Assembly: GCF_910593845.1 (NCBI RefSeq)
Contig: NZ_CAJVAS010000007.1
Location: 1-64,000 of the forward strand
Direction of reading: 5' to 3'
From: Paenibacillus solanacearum
Lineage (GTDB): Bacteria > Bacillota > Bacilli > Paenibacillales > NBRC-103111
DNA: 64,000 nt
Shown: piece by piece, positions 1 through 8,407 of the stretch
Layout: each line of letters opens with the position of its first letter
Numbering within the stretch: the first letter of the stretch is position 1
Program-made: the position numbers and the translations under genes
Notes under the pieces: model-generated
What the model saw: the letters and a program-made list of their open reading frames with translations, nothing else
What the model was told of the DNA's origin: nothing
Databases searched by the model: none

Positions 1-151
1 TTTCTTCTGTCCCTCCATTACAAGGATGGACAGTTTGCATTAGATTCAGACGTTGTGCTATTGCTCGTAGTAAACATTTTCATCACAGGGTTGTGAGCGG
101 TAGGCTCATGAATGTTTTTTGTATAGTTGATTCTGGCGGAAACCGGCTTGA
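1..151. other. No supported gene at left edge
   Basis: The first 151 bases hold the region downstream of the patatin-like gene. A short reading frame exists here on the minus strand, but it overlaps the patatin-like gene's 3' end and has no recognisable protein features. No clear hairpin with a T-run was seen. Confidence 0.5.
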
Positions 152-1123
152 TCATTTCGAGCGCGGCTTGACATACTCCAAATATTTTTGCTTGTAGTCG
201 GTCAGCTTCCATTTGGCAAAAAAGGCTTGTGTTGCGGTTTTACCCGATTCATACAGTGCGCGTCCCTGCTCTTCGGTCAAGTCGAAGTCGGTGTTGCTGA
301 TGCCAAGCGTCGGAATTTTGACCGTCCGAAAACGGTTCGATTCCTGGATGTATCGTTCGTCGTGCGCGTCGAGCATGGTAGAGAACAAGGCATGCATCAT
401 ACTCACGGGGCCGTTAATGATATTCGGCCTGCCGTTGCCGCGGCCGACAAGCTGGAATCCGATCGTCGGCACCATTTGATCCAGCGGCGGCGTGTCAGAC
501 GAATCGAATAGCCATAACGGAAAGTTGCTCAGCAAGCCGCCGTCCACAATATAAACGAACTGATGGGCAAACGGGCTGCCGGGCTGCTTCAAATGCGATG
601 GCTTGCGAATGATGACCGGGTCGAAAAAATACGGGATGCTCGTGCTCATCCGTACCGCTTTGGCAACCAGAAACCGATGCGGATCGATGCCGTATTGGGC
701 GATGTCGTCAGGGAGCACGAGCAGCTTCCTGCCGGAAATGTCCGACGCGATGATGCGCAGCTGATCTTTGGCCAAATCGCCGAAGGTGCGTATGCCTTTA
801 GCCAGCAGCAGCCGGTATATCCAGTGCTCCAGCGCTTCCCCGGAGTAAAGTCCTTTCTTTACGAACAGCCGGGCGAGCGGACCGATCAGCTTGGTGTTGA
901 ATATCGGCGCGCGCTGCAAGAACGAATGAAACGGCGCCGCTTCGAGTACGCCTCTCAATTCATCCCCGCGGTACCCGGCCGCCACAAGCGAAGCCACAAT
1001 CGCTCCCGACGATGTCCCGGCCACCTGATGAAAATCGATGCCCAGCTGCTCCACGGCCGATACCGCGCCGACCAGCGCAATGCCTTTGACTCCTCCGCCC
1101 TCAAATACCGCGTTGATTTTCAC
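152..1123 (-). CDS. Patatin-like phospholipase family protein
   Basis: Predicted serine lipid acyl hydrolase of the patatin family, probably cytoplasmic because no signal peptide is seen. Visible family motifs are the glycine-rich oxyanion loop FEGGGVKGIA near the N-terminus, the nucleophile elbow GTSSG about 30 residues later, and the DGG of the Ser-Asp dyad in VDGGLLSNFP. A GTG at 1123 lies just before the conserved fold and follows a GGGG stretch by about nine bases, so it is preferred over an ATG at 1186, which would add 21 residues unlike the family. The gene ends with no clear terminator. Family assignment is firm; the substrate is unknown. Confidence 0.88.
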   Translation of the reverse strand: MKINAVFEGGGVKGIALVGAVSAVEQLGIDFHQVAGTSSGAIVASLVAAGYRGDELRGVLEAAPFHSFLQRAPIFNTKLIGPLARLFVKKGLYSGEALEHWIYRLLLAKGIRTFGDLAKDQLRIIASDISGRKLLVLPDDIAQYGIDPHRFLVAKAVRMSTSIPYFFDPVIIRKPSHLKQPGSPFAHQFVYIVDGGLLSNFPLWLFDSSDTPPLDQMVPTIGFQLVGRGNGRPNIINGPVSMMHALFSTMLDAHDERYIQESNRFRTVKIPTLGISNTDFDLTEEQGRALYESGKTATQAFFAKWKLTDYKQKYLEYVKPRSK

Positions 1124-1223
1124 CGATACGATCCCCGCCCCCGTTATAAACTCTACTAGAGTTGTATGACGGAACGGATTGTACATATGTCCCTAAGCGA
1201 TGGAACGTCCGGACTTCAAGACA

Positions 1224-1258
1224 ATAAAAAAACAACGGCTCCTCGCGAAGCCGTCGTT
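1224..1258 (-). terminator. Rho-independent terminator of mntR
   Basis: On the minus strand, AACGACGGCT and AGCCGTTGTT form a stem around a short loop, followed by a T-run (the A-run at 1225-1231 on the plus strand). It sits just past the mntR stop codon. Confidence 0.85.
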
Positions 1259-1271
1259 CCATCCTTGTCTT

Positions 1272-1694
1272 TTATGATTCTTCCAGTTCTTTCTTCAGTT
1301 GCATCAGATCGTCGATCCGGCTCGCATCGCGCTTGAAATATTCGACCAGCGTCTCGATGCATGTGATGGAATCGGAGCTGAGATGATGCTCGATGCCCTC
1401 TACGTCCTTATATATATTCTCATCGGATACCCCGATGACCGTCAAAAATTGTTCCAGCAGCTGATGCCGTATAACGAGCCGCTTGCCAACCTTTTGCCCT
1501 TTGGTCGTCAACACGAGTCCGCGGTATTTCTCATAAATGAGATAGTTATCCTTATCCAGCTTCTGAATCATCTTCGTCACAGACGACGGATGAACCTCAA
1601 GCCCTTCGGCGATGTCGGAAACGCGCGCATAGCCTTTTTCGTCGATCAGTTTATAGATTCGCTCCAAGTAGTCTTCCATGCTTGGCGTTGCCAT
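1272..1694 (-). CDS. mntR: Manganese-responsive regulator MntR (DtxR family)
   Basis: Mn(II)-sensing repressor of manganese uptake. The 140-residue product is very close to Bacillus Mnt[15 protein letters not shown] at the N-terminus, winged-helix DNA-binding segment [14 protein letters not shown], then a dimerisation/metal-binding half with IEHHL. The known Bacillus ligands map here to Asp8, Glu11, the His of IRHQLLEQF, and the Glu/Glu/His of the VEGIEHH segment. ATG at 1694 is chosen because GGAGGT lies five to six bases upstream; the upstream in-frame ATG would add 17 residues not found in the family. A palindrome in the promoter suggests autoregulation. It is divergent from splB and lies near a znu-type operon, but no direct regulatory link is visible. 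Confidence 0.95.
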   Translation of the reverse strand: MATPSMEDYLERIYKLIDEKGYARVSDIAEGLEVHPSSVTKMIQKLDKDNYLIYEKYRGLVLTTKGQKVGKRLVIRHQLLEQFLTVIGVSDENIYKDVEGIEHHLSSDSITCIETLVEYFKRDASRIDDLMQLKKELEES

Positions 1695-1746
1695 CCGCGT
1701 ACCTCCTGCACTTCCTTGATTTCCATGACTGTCCTGCCCGTACATG

Positions 1747-1806
1747 ACGCAAACTATGTTGCGTTAAACGCAATTTACTATATCACAGCCGCAACCTCGG
1801 AAGCAA
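1747..1806 (-). promoter_or_regulatory. mntR promoter with palindromic operator
   Basis: A minus-strand promoter is seen with -35 TTGCTT (1801-1806), an 18-base spacer and an extended -10 TGATATAGT (hexamer 1777-1782). Just downstream, over the expected start of transcription, lies the perfect palindrome TTGCGTTAAACGCAA (1759-1773), and a third ACGCAA copy at 1747-1752 makes a second overlapping inverted repeat. The placement fits a repressor operator, plausibly MntR itself. The site could also affect splB, whose start is about 90 bases away on the other strand. Confidence 0.65.
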
Positions 1807-1863
1807 GTCTTGCGGCTGTTCGTGCCACGGAACGGTATATAAGATGCAGGGAGGAAACAGGTT

Positions 1864-2928
1864 GTGACCACTACGGGTTTAATGGCTCCCCCAGCCCGCG
1901 ATACGAGCGTCTTCGTACCGGAACTTGTCTATTTTGAACCGGATGCGCTGGAATATCCGAAAGGTCAAAACATTCACAAATGGGCTAAGCAGCAAGGGCT
2001 CCCGATCCGCATGACCACGTCGCATAACCGGATAACGGATTTGCCCGGGGAAACCGAGCTGGAGAAATACCGCATCGCCAAAAGAACGCTTGTCGTCGGT
2101 ATCCGCAAAACGCTGAAGTTCGACCAGTCCAAGCCGTCTGCCGAATATGCCATCCCGATAGCGACCGGCTGCATGGCGCACTGCCATTATTGTTACCTCC
2201 AGACGACCCTGGGAAAAAAGCCTTACGTTAGAGTGTATGTGAATACCGGCGATATTTTGCAGCAGGCGGAGCGATATATCGAGGAACGGGCGCCGGAAAT
2301 CACCCGCTTCGAAGCGGCCTGTACGTCCGACCCGGTCGGCCTGGAGCACATCAGCGGCTCGCTCAAGGAGTACATCGAATTTATGGGGCAGCAGCCGCTC
2401 GGACGGCTTCGGCTCGTCACCAAATTTCATCATGTGGAACCGCTGCTCGATGCGAAGCATAACCGGCATACGCGATTTCGTTTCAGCGTCAATGCGGACT
2501 ACGTCATCAAAAACTTCGAGCCGGCTACGTCAAGCTTCTACGAGCGCATCGAGGCCGCGGGCAAGGTGGCTCGCGCCGGATACCCGCTTGGCTTCATTAT
2601 CGCGCCGATCATTTGGCACGAGGGCTGGGAGGCGGGCTATGCGGAACTGCTCACCAAATTAAAAGAGACGCTCCCGCTGGAAGCCGTCTCCGATTTGACA
2701 TTTGAATTGATTCAGCACCGCTTTACGAAAACGGCGAAAAATATTATCGAGCAGCGCTACCCCAAATCAAAGCTCGAAATGGACGAAGCGAAGCGGAAAT
2801 ACAAGTGGGGTAAATACGGTCAAGGCAAATATGTATACCCGGACGAGCAAGCGCAGGCGTTGAGAGAATTTATTACCGAGCGCATTTTCGAACATTTCCC
2901 CGAGGCACAGATCGAATATTTCACCTGA
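1864..2928 (+). CDS. splB: Spore photoproduct lyase
   Basis: Radical-SAM enzyme that directly reverses the spore photoproduct (5-thyminyl-5,6-dihydrothymine) during germination. The 354-residue length is normal. The iron-sulfur cluster motif CxxxCxxC is Cys103, Cys107 and Cys110 (CMAHCHYC). The conserved catalytic cysteine that donates hydrogen corresponds to Cys153 in AACTSDPVGL. Translation starts at GTG, preceded by AGGGAGGAAA. The gene stands alone, divergent from mntR and convergent with ccdA, whose stop is only 12 bases away. Its presence is good evidence for an endospore former. Expression is normally forespore-specific (sigma G), but I could not pick out a convincing sigma-G promoter. 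Confidence 0.96.
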   Translation: MTTTGLMAPPARDTSVFVPELVYFEPDALEYPKGQNIHKWAKQQGLPIRMTTSHNRITDLPGETELEKYRIAKRTLVVGIRKTLKFDQSKPSAEYAIPIATGCMAHCHYCYLQTTLGKKPYVRVYVNTGDILQQAERYIEERAPEITRFEAACTSDPVGLEHISGSLKEYIEFMGQQPLGRLRLVTKFHHVEPLLDAKHNRHTRFRFSVNADYVIKNFEPATSSFYERIEAAGKVARAGYPLGFIIAPIIWHEGWEAGYAELLTKLKETLPLEAVSDLTFELIQHRFTKTAKNIIEQRYPKSKLEMDEAKRKYKWGKYGQGKYVYPDEQAQALREFITERIFEHFPEAQIEYFT

Positions 2929-2940
2929 ATGCCTTTAAGG

Positions 2941-3651
2941 CTACACTAACATCCAGGCGGGGGTTATGCTTTGCAGCCAGATTGTAATTCTAGTCATCTG
3001 ATCCGTGTACAAGAGCACGGCGATGATCAGCATCAGTCCCCCGCCGATTTTCATCATGGCTGAAGAATAACGTAAAATCCACTTCGTCGAGCCGATGAAA
3101 AAAGCGAGCACGAAAAACGGTACGGCAAAGCCAAGCGAATAAGCCGAGATGAGCGGCAGCCAGGCATCCGGCTGCGTGGTAGCCAGCATCAGCATCGCCG
3201 ACAAGATGGGACCGATGCAGGGCGACCAGCCCGCGGCAAAGCCGATGCCGATCAGTACCGAGCCGAAGTAGCCGGCCGGCTTGAATTTAAGCTGCAGCTT
3301 GCGTTCCTTCATCAACCATTGCGGCTGAAATATGCCGAGCAAAAACAGTCCCATCGCGAAAATCAAAATCGCGGAAATTTGTCTCAGCAGGTCGCGGTAG
3401 TCGACGAACAGATTGGCCAGCACGCTTGCGCCAAGCCCCAAGCTGTAAAATATTATCGAAAAGCCGACAATGAATGCGAGCGTATGGGTGACCAGCTTGA
3501 AGCGGACTTCCTTGGCAGACTGCTCATCCTTCAGCTTGCTGACGGAAACGCCGGTAATGTAGGACAAATACGAAGGGTACAGCGGCAAACAGCAAGGCGA
3601 TATGAATGAGACGAAGCCTGCCCATAAAGCGATCCAGACGTTTATTTCCAC
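2941..3651 (-). CDS. ccdA: CcdA-type membrane thiol-disulfide carrier
   Basis: Integral membrane protein of the CcdA/DsbD-transmembrane family that passes reducing equivalents from cytoplasmic thioredoxin to extracellular thiol-disulfide proteins for cytochrome c maturation or spore cortex formation. About 236 residues with six predicted membrane spans. The two conserved cysteine positions are in SFISPCCLPLYPS and AAGWSPCIGP. The GTG at 3651 follows AAGGAGGAGG at proper spacing and matches the family N-terminus; longer starts add a basic, non-homologous leader. It lies 30 bases after the znuB-like gene in the same direction, so it may share the znu transcript. Confidence 0.92.
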   Translation of the reverse strand: MEINVWIALWAGFVSFISPCCLPLYPSYLSYITGVSVSKLKDEQSAKEVRFKLVTHTLAFIVGFSIIFYSLGLGASVLANLFVDYRDLLRQISAILIFAMGLFLLGIFQPQWLMKERKLQLKFKPAGYFGSVLIGIGFAAGWSPCIGPILSAMLMLATTQPDAWLPLISAYSLGFAVPFFVLAFFIGSTKWILRYSSAMMKIGGGLMLIIAVLLYTDQMTRITIWLQSITPAWMLV

Positions 3652-3680
3652 GGTTTCGTTCCTCCTCCTTACGTACCATC

Positions 3681-4484
3681 TTAATGCCGCAAGCCTCTTT
3701 TTACAAATAATATGCCGATCAACAGCGCAATGAGTACAAGCACGACGGTCGCTCCCGGGGCCAGGTCCCATACGCCCGCCGAAACGAGGCCCATCACGAC
3801 GGCCAGTTCCGAGAACAGAATAGCCCAGAAGATCGAGTGCTTGAAGCTTCGCGCCACGAGCAGGCTGCAAGCGACGGGAATCGTAAGCAGCGATGAAACG
3901 AGCAGCGCGCCGACGATCTTGATCGCTACGCTGATGACGAGCGCCGTAAGCATCGTGATTAGGATGTTGTAGAAGCGCAGCGGCAGTCCGCTCACCCCGG
4001 CCGCATCCTCGTCGAAGAAGAGCAAAAACATCTCCTTATAGTTCACAAACACCGCGACCGACACGATGACCGACACGCCGGCGACAACCCACAAATCCGT
4101 GTTGTCGAGCGTATAGATGCTGCCGAAAAAATAGCTCATGACGTTGATGTTGAACCCTTTGCCGATTGTGAACAAAAACGTCGCGAGCGCCACGCCCCCC
4201 GACATAATGATCGCAATCGACAGCTCGGCATATGTTTTGTACGCCTTGCGCAGCTTCTCGATGGCGAATGACGCAAGCAGAGCGAACACGAGCCCTACGC
4301 CCACGGGGTATACGTTAATTAGAAATCCGAGCGCCACGCCTGCGATGGATACGTGGGCCAGCGTGTCTCCGATCATGGACAAGCGCCGCAGCACCAAAAA
4401 AACGCCCATCAGCGGAGCGATAAAGCCAATCAGCAGGCCGCCGATCAGCGCCCGCTGAAAAAAATATTCCGTAAAGATGTCCAA
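3681..4484 (-). CDS. znuB: Zinc/manganese ABC transporter permease (ZnuB-like)
   Basis: Membrane subunit of a cluster-9 (zinc/manganese) ABC importer. The 267-residue product shows eight to nine hydrophobic segments and the ABC-3 family signature around LVLRRLSMIGDTLAHVSIAG near residues 30-50, where the ATPase docks. Initiation appears to be at TTG, with a GGAGAG upstream; no ATG is close. It follows the ATPase gene by about 50 bases and is part of a znuA-znuC-znuB order, all on the minus strand. Zinc is preferred as substrate because of the His-rich binding protein; manganese cannot be excluded from sequence alone. Confidence 0.92.
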   Translation of the reverse strand: MDIFTEYFFQRALIGGLLIGFIAPLMGVFLVLRRLSMIGDTLAHVSIAGVALGFLINVYPVGVGLVFALLASFAIEKLRKAYKTYAELSIAIIMSGGVALATFLFTIGKGFNINVMSYFFGSIYTLDNTDLWVVAGVSVIVSVAVFVNYKEMFLLFFDEDAAGVSGLPLRFYNILITMLTALVISVAIKIVGALLVSSLLTIPVACSLLVARSFKHSIFWAILFSELAVVMGLVSAGVWDLAPGATVVLVLIALLIGILFVKRGLRH

Positions 4485-4537
4485 AGCCTATTCTCTCCTA
4501 TTCTGTCCCTGCCTCCGTACGTCGGCGTATGCGCCGC

Positions 4538-5320
4538 TTAAGGTAAAATCTCGATCGTCTCGAGCTGCTGCTGCATCGAGTGGGTCAGATCCGTCTCGCT
4601 GCAGTTTTCCGGCGCATGCGTATGCTTGACGTAGAACGAAAGACCGCCGCTCTTCTGCAGCGGCTGTTCGCCGAGATACGATTTCATCATGTCCATATCA
4701 TGGGACACCATGATGAACGTAATATGATGATGCTGATGCATATGGCGGATCATCTGGAAGAAGCTGTCCTGCGATTCCGCATCGATTCCTACCGTAGGCT
4801 CGTCCAGGATGAGCAGCTCCGGATGGTTGATCAGCGCTCTGGCGAGGAATACACGCTGCTGCTGCCCGCCGGACAGCTGCCCGATGCGCCGGTCGGCCAA
4901 GTCTTCGATCCGCATGGCGCTAAGAGCGTCGTCCGCCTTCCGCAGCTCGGCCTTGGACAGCCGCCGGAACATGTTCTTCTTGCCGAACAGACCGGAGTTG
5001 ACCACCTCCCGCACGGTGGCGGGAAACAGCGGGTTCAGCGCGTTCTTCTGCGGAACGTAGCCGATGCGTTCCCAGTCGCGGAACTGGCCCATCGGTTCGC
5101 CGAACAAGCGGATTTCCCCGCGGCTCGGCTTCAGCAGGCCGACGATCATTTTGAGCAGCGTCGTCTTCCCTGCTCCGTTCGAGCCGATCAGCCCGACGAA
5201 ATCGCGCTCAAGGATCGAAAAGTTCAGGCCGCTGATTATTGTTTTATGCTCATAAGAAAAAAAGACGTCATCGATCGAGACGATTTGCCGATGACATCCG
5301 AGAGATTCGGAATTGCGCAT
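4538..5320 (-). CDS. znuC: Zinc ABC transporter ATP-binding protein (ZnuC-like)
   Basis: Cytoplasmic ATPase that powers metal import through the ZnuB-like permease. The 260 residues contain Walker A GSNGAGKT (about 46-53), the Q-loop region YVPQKNAL, the ABC signature LSGGQQQR, Walker B LLILDEPT, and the switch His in MVSHD. The C-terminal 40 residues, with LSFYVKHTHAPENCSETDL, contain His and Cys residues. It lies between the binding protein and permease genes with short gaps, so co-transcription is likely. Confidence 0.93.
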   Translation of the reverse strand: MRNSESLGCHRQIVSIDDVFFSYEHKTIISGLNFSILERDFVGLIGSNGAGKTTLLKMIVGLLKPSRGEIRLFGEPMGQFRDWERIGYVPQKNALNPLFPATVREVVNSGLFGKKNMFRRLSKAELRKADDALSAMRIEDLADRRIGQLSGGQQQRVFLARALINHPELLILDEPTVGIDAESQDSFFQMIRHMHQHHHITFIMVSHDMDMMKSYLGEQPLQKSGGLSFYVKHTHAPENCSETDLTHSMQQQLETIEILP

Positions 5321-5352
5321 ATGTCGATGCTCCTAACACAAAGGTCTCATTC

Positions 5353-6324
5353 CTATTGTAATGCTTTTATTAAATTATTCAAATTGTTGTTCATCAGCGT
5401 AATATAATTGGCCCCTTGTTTCTCTTGTTCTGACGTCAGTCCTTCTACCGGACTGAGAACGAGCGTCTCGACGCCTGCGTCTTTGGCCAGCGTTTTGGCC
5501 AGCTTATCGGACACGAGCTCCTCGAAAAATATGAATTTGACCTGATTGTTCTTGATGAACTGCAAGATATCCTTCATATCTTTGGACGTCGGTTCAGCGT
5601 CCGGGGACAAGCCCATGATCGCTTTTTGCGTCAACCCGTATTGTTTGGCCAAATAACCGAACGACTGATGCGTGACGACGATTTCTTTTTTCGGCGTCTT
5701 GGACAGCTCCGCTTTGTACTTGGCGTCGAGTTGATCGAGCTGCTCCGCGTATTTCTTGTAGTTTGCCTCGTAATCCGCCTGATGGGCGCCATCGACCTTA
5801 ACTAACGCATCCTTAATGTTCAAAGCGATCTGCTTCGCGTTCGCCGGGCTGAGCCATACATGCGGATCGTATTCGGATTCATGGCTGTCTTTCTTGCCCT
5901 TGTCCTCGTGGCCGTGGTCATGATCGTCATGTTCGCCGGCCGGCAGCAACACAATCCCCTTGCTTGCTTCGAGCACGGCCGTCTTCGCATCCTTCGGCAT
6001 GCTTTTCAGCGTATCGTCCACCCAGCCTTCGAATCCGGCGCCCAAATAAACGAATAGCTCTGCGCCGTTCAAGTTTGTCATATCGCGGCTTTTTGGAGAC
6101 CAATCATGCGGCTCCACGCCGGCTGGGACAAAGTTAATGACATTCACATGCTCCCCGCCGATATTACGGGTAAAATCGTAAAGCGGATAAAAGCTGGCTA
6201 CAATGTTGATTTTACCGGAAACAAGCGTCGCCTGGGAACGGCCTCCGCAGGCGGATATAAAGAAGGAAAGCAGCAGTACGGCAATAAACGGCAAAATCAT
6301 TTTTCGAGAAAAAGCAATAGACAT
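5353..6324 (-). CDS. znuA: Zinc-binding lipoprotein of ABC importer (ZnuA-like)
   Basis: Surface lipoprotein that captures metal and delivers it to the ZnuBC importer. ATG at 6324 follows AAAGGAGCG. A signal peptide ends in a lipobox with Cys26 (SFFISAC). Metal ligands of the cluster-9 family are visible as PHDWSP, the DPHVWLSP motif, VVTHQSFGY and the late Glu/Asp region. A charged loop at about residues 130-155 carries a run of His and Asp (HDDHDHGHED), typical of zinc rather than manganese carriers. It is the first gene of the operon and has a consensus promoter overlapped by an inverted repeat that fits Zur control. Confidence 0.93.
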   Translation of the reverse strand: MSIAFSRKMILPFIAVLLLSFFISACGGRSQATLVSGKINIVASFYPLYDFTRNIGGEHVNVINFVPAGVEPHDWSPKSRDMTNLNGAELFVYLGAGFEGWVDDTLKSMPKDAKTAVLEASKGIVLLPAGEHDDHDHGHEDKGKKDSHESEYDPHVWLSPANAKQIALNIKDALVKVDGAHQADYEANYKKYAEQLDQLDAKYKAELSKTPKKEIVVTHQSFGYLAKQYGLTQKAIMGLSPDAEPTSKDMKDILQFIKNNQVKFIFFEELVSDKLAKTLAKDAGVETLVLSPVEGLTSEQEKQGANYITLMNNNLNNLIKALQ

Positions 6325-6353
6325 CAAATAACGCTCCTTTTCAAACGCAACAT

Positions 6354-6409
6354 TAATCGTAATTTTTATTAACAAGCACGATTATACGTCCCGCTTCAAA
6401 GGTTGTCAA
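6354..6409 (-). promoter_or_regulatory. znu operon promoter with Zur-like operator
   Basis: Minus-strand sigma-A promoter with perfect hexamers: -35 TTGACA (6404-6409), a 17-base spacer and -10 TATAAT (6381-6386). Inverted half sites TAATCGT (6354-6360) and ACGATTA (6378-6384) flank the expected transcription start, and TCGTAATTTTTATTA (6357-6371) resembles the Bacillus Zur box TCGTAATNATTACGA, complete in its first half only. A consensus promoter covered by such a site fits strong repression in zinc-replete cells. Binding by Zur is inferred. Confidence 0.7.
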
Positions 6410-6515
6410 TCGATTTCGGGCGCTTTATCGGAAATTTTACAAATAATTTTTTTCGTGTTAAGTTTAATATACCCTACTATGCAGATAGGGGATTATTTAT
6501 TTGGAGGATGGTAAC

Positions 6516-7445
6516 ATGCCGGGCATTGCGAAAAATTTGACCGAATTGATCGGCAATACGCCTATGCTGGAGCTGGGCTCCTTCAGCCAACAATACGGGC
6601 TGCAAACGAACTTGATTGCGAAACTGGAATATTTCAATCCCGCTGGCAGCGTGAAAGACCGGATCGGCTACGCCATGATCAAGGACGCCGAAGCCAACGG
6701 ACTCATAACGAAGGATACCGTCATTATCGAGCCGACGAGCGGCAATACGGGCATCGCCCTCGCCTTCGTCGCCGCTGCGCTGGGCTACCGATTGATCATT
6801 ACGCTGCCGGATACGTTCAGCGTCGAGCGAAGAAACCTGTTGTCTGCGCTCGGTGCGGAGCTGGTGCTCACGCCGGGCGCAGAAGGCATGCGTGGCGCGA
6901 TCGAGAAGGCGGAGCAGCTGGCTGCGGAAATTCCGAATGCGTTCATCCCGCAGCAGTTCAACAATCCCGCGAACCCGGAAATTCACCGCCGGACGACGGC
7001 CGAAGAAATATGGAGAGACACCGGAGGGGCTGTCGATATCTTTGTCGGAGGCGTAGGGACTGGGGGAACGATCAGCGGCGTCGGCGAAGTGCTCAAGGAA
7101 CGCAAGCCCGATGTGCAGATTATCGCGATCGAGCCGTCCGATTCCCCGGTGCTCTCGGGCGGCAAACCCGGGCCGCATAAGCTTCAAGGGCTCGGCGCCG
7201 GTTTTGTCCCGCAGACATTCAACCGATCGGTTGTCGATGAGATCATGCAAATATCAGCCGAAGATGCATTTGAGGCTGCGCGAATGCTGGCCCGCACCGA
7301 GGGGCTGCTCGCCGGCATCTCCTCCGGCGCCGCCGCTTATGCCGCCGCGCAGATCGCTCGGCGGCCGGCAAACAAAGGCAAGACGATCGTCGTGCTGCTA
7401 CCGGATACGGGCGAACGGTATTTATCGACCGGACTGTACCTGTAA
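6516..7445 (+). CDS. cysK: Cysteine synthase (O-acetylserine sulfhydrylase)
   Basis: PLP enzyme that makes cysteine from O-acetylserine and sulfide. The 309 residues show the PLP lysine motif NPAGSVKDR, the substrate loop PTSGNTGIA, the phosphate-binding GTGGTISG and the C-terminal ISSGAA. Length and motifs fit CysK/CysM; the two cannot be fully separated by eye, and CysK is preferred for overall similarity. ATG at 6516 sits eight bases after GGAGG, so an upstream in-frame TTG overlapping the ribosome binding site is rejected. It is monocistronic, ending at a strong bidirectional terminator. A short inverted repeat CCCTA/TAGGG (6472-6490) lies between promoter region and start, of unknown role. 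Confidence 0.93.
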   Translation: MPGIAKNLTELIGNTPMLELGSFSQQYGLQTNLIAKLEYFNPAGSVKDRIGYAMIKDAEANGLITKDTVIIEPTSGNTGIALAFVAAALGYRLIITLPDTFSVERRNLLSALGAELVLTPGAEGMRGAIEKAEQLAAEIPNAFIPQQFNNPANPEIHRRTTAEEIWRDTGGAVDIFVGGVGTGGTISGVGEVLKERKPDVQIIAIEPSDSPVLSGGKPGPHKLQGLGAGFVPQTFNRSVVDEIMQISAEDAFEAARMLARTEGLLAGISSGAAAYAAAQIARRPANKGKTIVVLLPDTGERYLSTGLYL

Positions 7446-7485
7446 CAGCCTGAGACATCGGCCGCTCTACATCGCATCGCCTGAC

Positions 7486-7535
7486 GACAACGGGCACCGG
7501 ATCGCTCCATGCGAACCGGTGCCCGTTGTCGTTTG
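7486..7535. terminator. Bidirectional terminator between cysK and MerR gene
   Basis: A perfect 15-base stem (7486-7500 with 7516-7530, starting GACAACGGGCACCGG) with a 15-base loop lies between convergent genes. The T-rich GTTTGTT follows on the plus strand. The stem touches the 3' end of the MerR-type gene. Confidence 0.85.
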
Positions 7536-8255
7536 TTATTCCAAAGGTCCCCCGCTACGGAGAATTTCGATATACTTCATAAGCTCGGCAATGCCTTTAT
7601 ATTTCTCAGCCAGCTGCCGGTTTATATTTTGCAGGGCAAGCTGGAACGACAGGTCCAGCTTAGAAAAGCGGTGCAGCTCCAGCTCATGCAAAAGTTCTTT
7701 CATGTTTTCAATGTAATACACTGTTTTTCTCAGGCTGCTGATAACCATTATTTTTCTCAATTCCGATACGGTGAACAGACGGTAGCCGCTTTCCTCGTCT
7801 CGTTCAGAGCGAATCAACCCTTCTTTTTCCCAGTGCCGGATGGCGGAGGCGTTCACTCCGGCGATCTCCGCCGCTTTCCCGATGGTCATCCGATCAGCCG
7901 CCGTTGTGTCTCGGATTATCGAATCACCCGCATGACGGAGAATCGACAGCACGTCTTCCACCCGATGCTTCTCCATTTGCAGCCGATACAGCTGGTTATT
8001 CACAAGCCAGAGCGCCGTTACGATCTGTCCGTCTTTGATGCTTCTCATCGCTTCATACACGACGGGTATGTCGTATCCCTTCAACATTGAACGAATGGCG
8101 GCAAAGGCTTGCGCATGTACCGGCAAAAAATACCTGTGGCCCCCGGACGTTCGCGGAACGTCGGGAATCAATCCCTGCTCTTCATAACGTTTTAATGTAG
8201 TCGTGCTTACGTTCATGGCACCGGCCATCTGTGCGGGCGAATACGTCGGCTCCAT
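7536..8255 (-). CDS. MerR-family regulator with two HTH domains
   Basis: Predicted transcription regulator of 239 residues. It carries two MerR-type winged-helix motifs: one at the N-terminus (YSPAQMAGAMNVSTTTLKRY followed by EEQGLIPD) and a second near residues 122-160 (MTIGKAAEIAGVNASAIRHW followed by EKEGLIRSE). Most MerR proteins have one HTH plus a coiled coil and effector domain, so the doubled HTH is unusual. The remaining C-terminus looks helical and has no cysteine cluster, arguing against a metal sensor. It is divergent from an alpha/beta hydrolase gene, a common regulator-target layout. Effector is unknown. Confidence 0.88.
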   Translation of the reverse strand: MEPTYSPAQMAGAMNVSTTTLKRYEEQGLIPDVPRTSGGHRYFLPVHAQAFAAIRSMLKGYDIPVVYEAMRSIKDGQIVTALWLVNNQLYRLQMEKHRVEDVLSILRHAGDSIIRDTTAADRMTIGKAAEIAGVNASAIRHWEKEGLIRSERDEESGYRLFTVSELRKIMVISSLRKTVYYIENMKELLHELELHRFSKLDLSFQLALQNINRQLAEKYKGIAELMKYIEILRSGGPLE

Positions 8256-8284
8256 CGATACACCTCTCGTATTAAAGTAAAACC

Positions 8285-8307
8285 TTCAAGTGCTTCGTTC
8301 ACTTGTA
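8285..8307. promoter_or_regulatory. Inverted repeat between MerR gene and hydrolase gene
   Basis: CAAGTG (8287-8292) and CACTTG (8300-8305) form a perfect inverted repeat with a seven-base centre in the 150-base divergent intergenic region. It is a candidate operator for the neighbouring MerR-type regulator. A TTGCAT/TATAAA pair with a 19-base spacer, as in MerR-activated promoters, may serve the hydrolase gene further right. Confidence 0.4.
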
Positions 8308-8407
8308 CGCTGCCATTCGCAGGCACGATCGGCATCCCGACGGGAGAAACCGGAAGATTGCATGAATGTTGTACGATTATAGTATAAACCGATAAGGAGT
8401 GAGTGTA

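Noticed and set aside
18-212. Small minus-strand frame at the left edge
   Set aside because: Overlaps the end of the patatin-like gene in another frame, and no ribosome site or features were seen.
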